Part shown: in pieces, positions 1 through 10,140 of the stretch
Layout: each line of letters opens with the position of its first letter
Position numbering within the stretch: the first letter of the stretch is position 1
Source: Calendula officinalis
Taxonomy: Eukaryota; Streptophyta; Magnoliopsida; Asterales; Asteraceae
Reading direction: 5' to 3'
Assembly (NCBI GenBank): GCA_963853835.1
Contig: OY970820.1
Location: 82,828,909-82,892,908, forward strand
Length of the DNA: 64,000 nucleotides
The notes under the pieces: generated by a model
Told to the model about the DNA's origin: nothing
What the model saw: the letters and a program-made list of their open reading frames with translations, nothing else
Databases searched by the model: none
Translations under genes and position numbers: made by a program

Positions 1-323
1 CAATAATATGAAAGAAGAGATATCTGTGGGCCCCCTGTTGATGTGACAATTAAAGAACCTGCGCAGGTCATGACCAAATTGAAAGTTCAATTAGTGGTCT
101 AATCAGTCATCATAAATCTTGATCAAGAAACATAGTCGTGACTAGAGATTGACGTTTGTCTGTGTCTCTAGTTAACGGGATATCGCGAAGTGAAGGACAT
201 ATGATCACTTACCTTAGGAACTGTATTCTGATTAAGTTCAGAATTCAGCAGCTGCATTGATTGCACACTTTAAAAGTATGCTTGACCGACGTTTATAGTT
301 GATGAGATGTCCAAGTGGGAGAC
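1..323 (+). mobile_element. 3' internal end of a truncated Copia-type retrotransposon
   Basis: This stretch lies immediately left of an LTR and ends in a purine-rich tract (AAGTGGGAGA, about 313-322), as expected for the polypurine primer in front of a 3' LTR. The only open frame is about 14 codons at the left edge, stopping near position 44; it is too short to assign. The rest of the element lies outside the window. The Copia assignment rests on the LTR termini and on the position of the tract, not on protein evidence. Confidence 0.55.
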
Positions 324-1084
324 TGTTGGAAATGGTGTCCAATGTCATCAAATAAACGGTTTGACTTGGTCAACGTAAATTAAAGTCCTACTGGGGTTGC
401 TCTTGGGGCACAACTGAACACGAGAATAAACAAACCGGACATTGATTAAATGTATAATCGAATGTATAACGGGCTAGGTGGACTGGAATAAGTTAATGGG
501 TAATTAACTAGTTATTCCATATCGGACTTGGTTTAATTAATGGTTTAATTAAACAAGACGGGCTTAGGTTAATTTGAGCCCGACTCAAATAAGGAAACTA
601 GTTTTTCCCAAAACCTATAAATATGGTGCTAGGGTCTTGACCTAATACACACTTTCGGCTTTTGCCTTGCACCTTATTCGGCCGCCCCCTCTCTCCCTTC
701 GTCGACTACCGTCGATGAAGAACCACCGCCGGCCGTCGTACCGCCGTCGTACCGCTGCCGCCGAAATCGTTTTCGGTGGTGTTTCGTTTGGGTTTTCTCA
801 AGGGTACTTTACGCTACGTTGTGGTGTATCGTCTCGTTCGTTGTCAACCTCGAGTGTGATCAAGTAGAGGGATTCTTACTTGAATCCTAGTTCGTTGGCA
901 AGTTCTGGCTCGTACTCGTTCGCAAGGATTGCATCGCCGAGCACCGCTAATGTAAGTATTTATTTATTACTAGTTGCCTTAGACTCGTAGACATAAGCGA
1001 TCCTTAAGCCTCGTAGTTTATCGTATTAATTTATCGTAATTCCGCGACGAATATAGTGACAATAAATGTGTACGAAACCCAACA
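324..1084 (+). repeat. 3' LTR of the truncated left-edge Copia element
   Basis: The 761-bp block begins TGTTGG and ends CCAACA, a perfect 6-bp terminal inverted repeat typical of LTRs. It directly follows a polypurine tract. A TATA-like box (TATAAATA, about 617-624) with a pyrimidine-rich region downstream marks a likely U3/R promoter. The short open frame at 667-867 lies inside this LTR and I do not treat it as a gene. No second copy is visible, so the 5' LTR must lie left of the window. Confidence 0.75.
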
Positions 1085-1303
1085 CGTAATTACTACATTT
1101 TGATATAAAATACAACGTATTTGAAAGTAGATGGGACCTATGAGTAGGATATATATTATCTTGATCCAATCTTTATTAAAATAACACTTATAACTTATAA
1201 GGTCTTGATCCTGACAACTTTGCTACAAGAAAATTGTTCACCTTGTCAGAGTTTTGGAGCCATGTTTTAAGGGTGTGTTATAAGGGTACGTATTTGAAGT
1301 ATG

Positions 1304-1811
1304 TGTTGGGATAGAAAAAAAAGATATCATTCTATTACTGATGCTGCAGTTAGTACTTATTCAAGATTATTTAAGATTAGTACTGATGGGGCAGAACTAC
1401 GTTTATTACTGATGCTACTGATCTCAAGTCTACTACTGATGACAGCAAATACTATTGACGTTCTATTTTTGGTGCTGATCGCATACGAGATTCTAGCATG
1501 GTTAGTTACGGAATGTATATCTTTATATAATTCAATTGTAACCGATTCCTAGAATAACTAGGTTATTAATTTAGGCTTCAAGGACTAGTATATATAGTTC
1601 CTTATGAATTGTAAACATACGTGTGTATTGATCGATCAAATTAATATACATTGAAGCTTTTTGTGAATCACTGTGTTCTTATTTACATTCGTATTCATTA
1701 ACCGTATTCATTGTTCTTAATCAATTAAACTATAAGTGTTGATCCGCTGCAACTTCTAATAGTTTGTAGATCTGTGATTAATTAATCCTTCTGGGTTAAT
1801 CGATCCTGACA
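1304..1811 (+). repeat. 5' LTR of the Sirevirus-like Copia element
   Basis: It starts TGTTGGGATAG and ends CCTGACA, with the primer site just after. It matches 19931-20435 along its length. The U3 part is rich in the motif ACTACTGAT and close variants. A solo LTR at 38133-38600 shares its distal half. The ORF at 1301-1552 is contained here and is not a gene. Confidence 0.92.
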
Positions 1812-1813
1812 AG

Positions 1814-1825
1814 TGGTATCATAGC
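1814..1825 (+). other. Primer binding site, initiator Met tRNA type
   Basis: TGGTATCATAGC lies two bases after the LTR. It matches the usual plant initiator-Met tRNA primer site TGGTATCAGAGC except for one base. Confidence 0.8.
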
Positions 1826-1895
1826 TTTACGGTTCTAGATCTACGAATTAAGAACAACAAAAAGTTTCATACTTTCGATCTCAAAATTGTTAATC

Positions 1896-4339
1896 ATGTC
1901 TGATAACAATGAAAGTACTCAGGCAAACAAGATTCCAATTCTCACTCCTAACAACTTGGGATGTGGAAAAACAGAATCAAGCAATACATGATGGTTACTG
2001 ATTATTCCATGTGGGAAGTGGTTCTTGAAGGCAACAAGACTATTCAAACTCAAATAGCCACCACTTCAACTGAAGTTGACAAACTCAAGTGTGAGAAAGA
2101 GAAGAAGGACAGAGGGATCGAGCTCAAAGCCTTAAGCACTCTTTTGCTTGCCATTCCCAATGATTATCAACATCTCTTTGTTGAATATGATGATGCAAAG
2201 AAATTATGGCAGGCTCTGGAAAAGAGGTTTGTTGGTACAAAGAGCACAAAGAGAAACATGAAGTCTGTTCTGAAACAAGACTTTGAAAACTTCAAAGGAC
2301 AGAAGAATGAATCATTGTCTCAAGTATTTGATAGGTTCAACAAACTCATTGGTGAACTAAATCAAGTTGGTTATCAACCAGACAATGATGATGTCAACAA
2401 GAAGTTCCTCAGATCTCTAGGTGAAGAATGGTCTATGTATACTGTGATATATAGACAAGGTGATGCAATAGAAGAAAAGGAGCTTGATGAACTCTACAAT
2501 GAGTTAAGAGTGTTTGAATCAGAGGTAAGTAATAAATCTCCTAATTTACCTTCAAACAATGCTGCTTTTGTGTCAAGTACAGGAACAGTGAAGGACAATA
2601 CAAAGAATGCAGGTATTGAAGATGTAGCAAGAGAATCATTCTTCACTAGTCATGTGCACACTGCATTGATTAGTGAGGATTTAGAACAACTCAATCCTGA
2701 TGATTTGGAAGAGATGGACATCAAGTGGCAGATGGCTATGCTGAGCTTAAGAACCAAAAGATTTCTTAAAAGAACTGGAAGACAAAATCTGTCTTACAAC
2801 AAAGGTGATCGTGCTGGATTTGACAAAACCAAGGTCAAATGCTACAACTGTAGCAATCTAGGTCACTTTGCCAGAGAATGCCCAAACAAAGACCAAAGAT
2901 CAAACTACAACAAAAACAGTACCTCAAATTCAACTGCTTTAGTATCTCAAGAAGGACAAGGGTATGACTGGAGCTTTCAAGCAGAAGAACATGCACAGAA
3001 TCAAGCTCTCATGGCCTTTACTACTGATCCTTCTACTACTGAGGTAAATTCTAAATCTTGTACTCCTGAATGTATTAAAGCATATAAAGAATTAGAAAAA
3101 CTTAATAAAGAAACACTTGAAGAGATGATACTAAACAGAAATAGAAGAATTGAATACAATGGTTGTATTGCTGATTTAGAAAATCAAATTAAAATTTATA
3201 AAATAACTGATCAAAAAATAAAAGATGAATTGTTACAAACTACTTATGAAAAAGAACATATTGAATTAAAACTAAAAGAAACTTTGATCAAATTATAAGA
3301 ATGTCAAATGGAATTAGAACAGAACAAACTAACTATAAAGAAATTTGAAAGAAGTTCTAAAATTGTTAATGAATTAACTAGTAATCAAACCACAGAAAAG
3401 GTTGTTCATGGAGTGGGATATCATGCAGTCCCACCTCCAACAAATTTTATTCCTCCTCTCAAATCAAGCACAGAAAGAGTGTTAAATGATTTAAAAATTG
3501 AAAGTCAAACTGAAACTGAAACCAGTAATGAATCAAATGCATCTTCTGATGATGATCAAACAACTGAATCAAATGATACAAGTTTTCATACAACACAAAG
3601 TCAAATTGAATCCCCAAAATATAATTCAGAAAATATACCTACAATTCTAAGAAGGGGAAATCAAAGAAACCTAAATCAGTTAAAAGAACAAAGAAAACCT
3701 GACAGTGCTAAAACAACAAAATTATCATGTTTAATTTGTAACTAGGTTAACCACATAGCCAAAAGTTGTCACTTCAATCCTATTAACAGTCAAGAATTTA
3801 AAGAATTCAAAATCAACAAAGAAAAAGCCTTAAAATTAAAACAAATTGAAGAAACAAAAGAAAAGGAATCTAAAAAACCAAACCAAAAAGGATTCAATAA
3901 ACCATGTGCTGACACTCATAAATTTGGAAGAACTGCACCACGATTTGTGCAAAATACCAGGTATAAAAGTCCAGACAAAAGTAATTATTTCAAAAACAAT
4001 GGAAAACAAAATCAGTTTCCTCAATATTCAAAGTTTTCAAACATCAGTAGAAACTATTCCAGGTTTACTAGTGGTAAAAACCCTAATTACAATGTTGTCT
4101 GGTATAATTACAAAAACACTACTGATTATGCTCAAAATTCATATTACCCAAACACTACTGGTCCATCAGTAGTAAAATTTTCAAAAGCCAAAAACTACGG
4201 GTATAAACCTAGATCAGTAGTAACTAAGAACATCAGTACTAAGTACAAAATTGCATATAAGGCTCATTCAGTTAGAAAGACTTACTCTTCAAAGGATGAA
4301 CCCAAGATAAAACAAGCTTGGGTTCCCAAAATTAACTAA
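1896..4339 (+). pseudogene. Copia gag, broken
   Basis: Gag is the structural protein that forms the particle and binds element RNA. The likely ATG is at 1896. A one-base frame change near 1953-1960 moves the rest into the frame that runs from 1961. That frame holds a UBN2-type gag domain (motifs AIPNDYQHLF and LSQVFDRFNKLIGEL) and a CCHC zinc knuckle starting at 2840 (CYNCSNLGHFAREC). A charged helical region follows. In-frame stops lie at 3296-3298 and 3743-3745. The second stop falls inside what looks like a second CX2CX4HX4C knuckle (CLIC..., with HIAKSC after the stop). The frame then continues, basic and Asn/Tyr-rich, to the stop at 4337-4339. The long post-knuckle part is unusual for Copia but occurs in Sireviruses. 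Confidence 0.85.
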
Positions 4340-4353
4340 TCCTTTTACTTTAT

Positions 4354-6502
4354 GTGCAGAGTATTCAGATCCCTGAAGAAGGTAGAACATGGCATATTGA
4401 TAGTGGATGCTCTAGACACATGACTGGAAATCTTCAAATACTCAGAGATTTCAAGTCTTTTGAAGGAGGATATGTTGCTTTTGTAGAAAATCCTAGAGGT
4501 GGTAAGATTACAGGTAAAGGTACAGTATCAAATGGTAAGATTACTTTTGATGATCTATTTTATGTTGTTGAGCTTAAATACAATCTGGTTAGTGTCTCAC
4601 AAGTCTGTGATAAGAAGAACAAAATTCTTTTTACAGATGTTGAGTGCATCATTCTTTCTCCTGATTTTATTTTAGATGAAAAATTTGTTGTTTTAAGAAC
4701 ACCAAGGAGAAACAATGTGTATTGCCTGGATATAGGGGGAGAACTCATTTCATCAAATGAGATCAACTGTTTTATATCTAAGGCAAACACAAATGAATCA
4801 GAACTTTAGCATATAAGGATGTGTCACACAAATTTTAAAAATATGAACAATTTAGTTAAAAAGAATTTGGTAGTTGGTCTACCACAAAAAGAATTTATGT
4901 GTGATCATCATTGTGTTGCCTGCCTAAAAGGTAAACAACACAAGACTTCTCATAAGACCAAAGCAATTAACTCTATTTCTAAACCTTTGCAACTCTTACA
5001 TATGGACATTTTTGGACCTACAAATGTAATGAGCATTGGAAAGAAACAATACTGCCTTGTTATTACTGATGATTTTTCCAGATATACTTGGGTCTTCTTT
5101 CTTAGGACAAAAGATGAAACAAGTGAAATGATCAAGAATCTGATTATAAAGCTGGAAAATACAAGAGATCTCAAAGTGAAAGCAATTAGATGTGATAATG
5201 GAACTGAGTTTAAAAACACTAACCTAATTGATTTTTGTGACCTTAAGGGCATTGACAGGCAGTACAGCTCACCAAGAACTCCACAACAAAATGGTGTAGC
5301 TGAAAGAAGAAATAGAACTATCATTGAAGCAGGCAGATCTATGCTTGCAGATTCAAAATTACCAAGAACTTTTTGGGCTGAAGCTGTTAATACTACTTGT
5401 TATGTTCAGAACAGAGTATTAATAGTTAAGCCTCACTTTAAAACACCATACGAACTTTTCAATAAAAGAAAACCATCAATAAGTTTCTTAAAATCATTTG
5501 GTTGTCCTTGTACTATTTTAATTACAAGAGAAAAAATTGGTAAATTTGACTGCAAAGCAGATAATGGAATATTTGTAGGATACTCAAATCAAAGCAAATC
5601 GTACAGAGTGTTCAACAAAAGGCTAAGGATCATTGAAGAAAGTGTAAATGTATCCTTTAATGAAAATCTGATGAATGAACAAGGAAATGGTCCAGATTGG
5701 TTGTTTAATATTGATAATCCAACCAAATCTTTTGATGTCAATTATGAGCTTAATACAGGAGATTCAAACAATCAAAACCAACTAGCAGGACCATCATCAA
5801 GTGGAAGGAAAGATATCATGAAATATATCTTAGTTGATACTGATCCCACAGTTGATACTGATGACAGTAGTAACTCTGGTAACCCTAATTTCATTGATAC
5901 CAGTAATAACACAAATTCTGAAGATACTACTGATCCCAGTAGTAACTCCGAACCTCAGAGTTGTAATGATGATCTACTCAATACTGATGTCAGTAACAAC
6001 AATGATCCTCCTGAGGTCAATGAAGAGAACGTTACTACTGACACCAGTAGTAATGATGAAACTCCACAAAATGCAAACAATCAAGAAGAAACATGGAAAG
6101 ATGCACAAATTCCTGAATCAAATGAGTCAAATCTAGATTCTCAAATCTCTGTTTACAAAATCCCTGGAACCAGAACTGAAAAGAATCATCCTCTGGACCT
6201 AGTCCTAAGTGATATCAATTCAAACCTGCAGACAAGAAGCAAATTTAATTCTTCATTAAATTCAAATGTTTGTAACATAAGTTTAATATCTAATGAATGC
6301 ATGTATGAATGTTTTCTGTCACAGGAAGAACCTAAGAAGATTCAACAAGCTATGAAAGACTCAAACTGGATCATAGCAATGCAAGAAGAACTTCTTCAGT
6401 TCAAACTGCAAGTTGTATGGACTCTTGTTCCTCTACCAAAGGGAAAAAGACCTATTGGCACAAGATAGATCTTCAGAAATAAGAAAGATGAAAGGGGTAT
6501 AG
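4354..6502 (+). pseudogene. Copia pol, part 1: protease, integrase and start of reverse transcriptase
   Basis: The aspartic protease signature IDSGCSRHMTG is near 4397-4429. The pre-integrase zinc domain follows, with a nonsense codon at 4807-4809 where the family has Trp in its LWH motif, and a CVAC pair downstream. The integrase core shows all three acidic residues: HMDIFGP, RCDNGTEFKN and the Glu in QQNGVAERRNRT. A Ser/Thr/Asn-rich linker with repeated ACTACTGAT-type codons runs about 5760-6120. The RT N-terminus (WTLVPLPKGKRPIGTR) ends at a second Trp-to-stop change at 6466-6468. The frame is then cut at 6502 by the Gypsy insertion and resumes at 14412. Confidence 0.9.
6498..6502 (+). repeat. 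Target site duplication TATAG, left copy
   Basis: TATAG precedes the Gypsy LTR and is repeated exactly at 14407-14411 after it. Removing the insert plus one copy restores an uninterrupted RT reading frame across the site, so the insertion boundaries are exact. Confidence 0.95.
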
Positions 6503-8255
6503 TGTAACGACCCGAAATTTATAAATAAATTATATAAAAATATGATAAATAAGGATAAATCGTTTAAAGAACGTAGGAATTGGTTTCGTGTCGTTTGGAG
6601 ACCGTATGAGAAAGTTATGGACAAAACCGGGTTGAAGCGGGAAGCAAAAGTTGCAGCCCTGCTGCATAAGGGCAAGATAGCTCCGCTATCTTGAAGATAG
6701 CGACGCGATCTTATGGCTTTCAAACAGTGACCCAAGATAGCGTCAGAGATGTGTCGCGAAAACGAGTCTGGACGAGATAGCGTCAGAGATAGCGACGCTA
6801 TCTCCGTCGCGAATTATGGCGGGCACAGACTTAGCGACGCTATCCTGCAGATAGAGACGCGAACTTCGTCGCTGCAGGCATTAAAATCGGGATCTTGGTC
6901 ATTTAATGGATACAAAACCCTAGTTTCTCTTCCTCTCGAGTTTGTGGACGATTTTGGGTGTAAACCATCATTTGGAGCTGATTTCTTCATCAAATCTTGT
7001 GATTATTCACTACTAGTTGAAGATTTAAGGTATATCATCAATCCTTTGTAGTTGTAGCTTTAGATCTAAGGATTTAGAAGCTTGGGGTTGAAACCCTAGT
7101 TCTTGGGGTTATGGGTTATGGTGATATAAATGATGTATACACTTAATAGATGGTATATTAACAAAGGAAACAAGTGTATGATTATGAATTGTAAGAATCT
7201 TACGGGTTGGTTAAACCTAGGGTTTGGTAAATCACCATATTTGGGGGAAATGGATTGATGGGTGTTATCTAGAGGTAGATGAACACATTGGTAGTAGTTT
7301 GTGATGATAATCTTGTTATGATAATTGTTTTAGACATTCGGTGAAGTATTGAAGTGGACGAATTGTGAGCAAGGAACCGGCGGAAAGAATACGGTTGGAG
7401 CACTAGATTGCTAAGGTGAGTACGTGTGGACTTTATTGAGTACATAGCTATATGAAGTATTTGATTACTTATGATCGGTCTATATAATGTTTGTCTAGAC
7501 TTATTATGTGTTGAGTTAGTATATATATATTATTGATAATATTTAACTAACTTGTTTGATGATTGATGTGATAGCCAAAGGCTTTGACTGGCATAACTGA
7601 TAGAGTTATGATTAGAGATAGATGGTGGTGACGCGGGGGAGATCCCGGTCACTGAGACGAGTGTACATATGTTTGTACACTAAGCACACGGGTGCTTCTA
7701 GTTCGCATATGTTTGCGTACTAGGTGATCTAGGAATCAAATGCATATATGTTTATGTGTTAGGTTCGCTTGTGTTCTAATACATATATGTTTATGTATCT
7801 GATATGACTGTGTTCTAGTGCATATATGTTTATGTACTAGATATGTATGCTAGGGAAGCAGGACTGATAGAGTCACCATAGAGTGACTAAGATGTGTTGG
7901 TAAAATATAAATATGTATTTATATACGATGTGATACTTGATATTATTGGGGTCTAAACCCATGTAGCTCATGAGACATTTTTGTGTCTCACGTACTCCTT
8001 GTTTGTTTGCTATGTACTCAGGTTCTGGACCGAGGATTTAGGAGCGCATGGATTGAGATATGCGGGGCCTAGAGTAGAAGATCATTAGAGCGGATTTGTG
8101 CTTAACTTGGTTTTGATATATTTTGTAACACCAAACCTCATACTCTGATTTTCATATCAAAGGTTTTTGTAAATCCGTGTTTTGGAACTGGTCTTCTATT
8201 TATGAAAATGTTTTTATTTGGGCAAATGTTTTGTATTAAAAATTGAGGTGTTACA
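6503..8255 (+). repeat. 5' LTR of the nested Gypsy element
   Basis: This 1,753-bp LTR runs from TGTAACGACC to GTGTTACA. It contains a cluster of GATAGCG/CGCTATC repeats (6664-6880) and a row of five hairpins with a TATGTT loop (7661-7834). It keeps a 59-bp segment (7965-8023) that the 3' LTR has lost. The ORF at 6749-7051 recurs in the other LTR and looks like chance. Confidence 0.93.
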
Positions 8256-8258
8256 ACT

Positions 8259-8270
8259 TGGTATCAGAGC
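8259..8270 (+). other. Primer binding site, initiator Met tRNA
   Basis: A perfect TGGTATCAGAGC lies three bases after the 5' LTR. It is where minus-strand DNA synthesis would be primed. Confidence 0.9.
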
Positions 8271-8505
8271 TATTGTTTAAGTGAATTAGGTTGGATGTCC
8301 ATACTAGTTTTAGACTGTAGCATTAGGAATGTAAGATTCCTTGAGATCGATAGGTTGACCTTGAGACTTTATGTTAAGTTTAGGGTTGAACCTAGGGGAC
8401 CTATGAAAGTTGATGTGATTATAGATATTGAGTCTTATGCGACTATTGGATTGTACAAGAAGTACTAAATGTTTAATGTCTTTCGTATAGTCTTGGTAGG
8501 AAGAA

Positions 8506-9813
8506 ATGGTGAACACTCGTCGAAGTGGGAAAGCCCCGGAAAACCGGGAGGAAGGGATGCATCATGTCGAGAGGGTTGAACAAGAAAGTCAACCATCGAT
8601 GCATCGAGTGGATGCGTCGGAGGTTGGAGCTAATAGGACTCCGGTAACCATGGCGGATCTCCAAACTTTTATTGATCAAATCAAAGGGACGGTGGCCGAT
8701 GAGGTGCACCGCATTATTGGAAACCGTGAGAGGTCAGGAGGGGATCGCGAATCCGAGGCCAAGTCGGACGAGAGAACCGGTGGTGGTGGCACCCAAGTGG
8801 AGAAATCCTCCACGGGTGGTTGTAGTGATGCTAGGGCACGGCCCGATGGAAAAGATGGTTGTTCTTTTAAGACTTTCATGGCTTGTAAGCCAAATGTATA
8901 TACGGGTAGTTCGGACCCGAAGGTGACTATGAGGTGGATTCGAGAGACCGAGCGGGTCATCGGAAGTAGCAAGTGCAAGAAAGCGGATATGGTGACGTAC
9001 GCATCACAATTGCTAAAAGAGGATGCTATGATTTGGTGGGACATAGTCTATGAGACCCTCGGGAAGGAGGTGATAGAGAGAATGTTGTGGCAAGAGTTTA
9101 CCACGAGATTGAGAAAGAAGTTTTGCCCCGAAAGGGATTTGGAGAAGATGAATGAGAAGGTTGTGACCCTAAAGAAGGGCGATATGACGGTCGAGGAGTA
9201 CTCGAGGGAATTCACGGCATTACTTCCGTTTGTTGCTAGGACCTACTCCGAGGAGAGGTCGAGAGTGGTTAGGTATGCTAGTGGGCTACCTTGGGATTAT
9301 CAATTGGAGGTAAAGAGGGCGGTCACGCTAGATGAGGCCATTAGTGCCGCCCGAGGTGTGGAAGAGGTGAACGAGGCAAGGCTTGCCGAGAGGGCCTATG
9401 TGGGCGAGAAGAAGAAAGTCGAGAGTGGCTCGAGTAGTTTCAAGAAGGGGAAGTTCACGTCGAACTTCTCTAGGCAAGAAAGTGTAGCCTCGTGCAAGAG
9501 GTGTGGGAGGAATCATACCGGCGAATGCCGTGGAGAACCGAAGATTTGCCATGATTGTGGCAAGACGGGGCATTTGGCCCGGGATTGTAGATCCAAACCG
9601 GCGGCCGAGGTTGAGTGTTACTCGTGCCATGAAAAAGGGCATTATAGTCACGCGTGCCCGAAGAAGAAAACCGAATCATTTGTATCCACGTCGCAAAAGA
9701 AGGTGGAACCGACGAAGGTGAAGGGACGATCCTTCCAACTCACCCGAGAGGAAGCAAAGGAGGCGCACGATGGGGTGTCAGGTAGTGTATCTGTTAACTT
9801 CTTGTCAACTTAA
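8506..9813 (+). CDS. Gypsy Gag polyprotein, intact ORF
   Basis: This 435-residue ORF is uninterrupted from its ATG. Its Gag core lies about residues 125-290, with WWDIVYETLG and the YSREFTALLPF/SEERSRVVRYASGLP motifs of the retrotrans_gag family. Three cysteine-rich knuckles follow: CX2CX3HX4C near residue 330, then CHDCGKTGHLARDC (348-361) and CYSCHEKGHYSHAC (371-384). It would assemble cytoplasmic particles and bind RNA. GC content is much higher than in the flanking Copia coding region, as expected for a separate family. The frame stops in the linker where protease would normally follow. With pol missing, the protein could act only alongside a partner element. Expression cannot be judged from sequence. 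Confidence 0.9.
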   Translation: MVNTRRSGKAPENREEGMHHVERVEQESQPSMHRVDASEVGANRTPVTMADLQTFIDQIKGTVADEVHRIIGNRERSGGDRESEAKSDERTGGGGTQVEKSSTGGCSDARARPDGKDGCSFKTFMACKPNVYTGSSDPKVTMRWIRETERVIGSSKCKKADMVTYASQLLKEDAMIWWDIVYETLGKEVIERMLWQEFTTRLRKKFCPERDLEKMNEKVVTLKKGDMTVEEYSREFTALLPFVARTYSEERSRVVRYASGLPWDYQLEVKRAVTLDEAISAARGVEEVNEARLAERAYVGEKKKVESGSSSFKKGKFTSNFSRQESVASCKRCGRNHTGECRGEPKICHDCGKTGHLARDCRSKPAAEVECYSCHEKGHYSHACPKKKTESFVSTSQKKVEPTKVKGRSFQLTREEAKEAHDGVSGSVSVNFLST

Positions 9814-10140
9814 ATATATCGTAGAATCGAGTCCTACTTAATTGTTTGTGTCTCATGAGTTTGGTAGAAAGAGAGATTGTGTCGATTGAATGGTTAGATG
9901 AAAAAACGTGAAAACGAAGGTAAATGGGATAACCTAAATGGTAGAATGTGTTATTAGAATTTGGAAGCTAGAAATAAATGGGAAAAGTTTAAAGGCAAGT
10001 TATTACCCGTGGGAATAAAGGAAACTTGACGTGGTTATCGGTGTGGATTGGTTGGGTATGCACCGAGCCAAGATATTATGTGATCATAGCTTAACGGTTG
10101 GATTGCCGCGTGAATCAGTGATCATATAAATTTAAGATAA
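9814..10140 (+). pseudogene. Remnant of Gypsy aspartic protease domain
   Basis: Downstream of gag the frame is broken, but pieces of the protease region are readable. VSHEFGRK is encoded near 9849-9874, and DVVIGVDWLGMHRAKILCD around 10028-10084, matching the conserved C-terminal part of Gypsy proteases. Several stops and frame changes separate them. This shows that the element descends from one with a normal gag-pol gene. Confidence 0.7.

Noticed and set aside
667..867. 66-codon ORF with Arg-rich start
   Set aside because: It lies inside an LTR in a GC-rich R/U5-like part with no recognisable domain.
4323..4370. Splice acceptor (TTTATGTGCAG) between Copia gag and protease
   Set aside because: It looks good, but no matching donor is evident and a simple frame break between gag and pol explains the gap.
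6749..7051. 100-codon ORF repeated at 12959-13261
   Set aside because: Both copies are LTR sequence made of GATAGCG repeats. There is no domain, and conservation is due to LTR identity.
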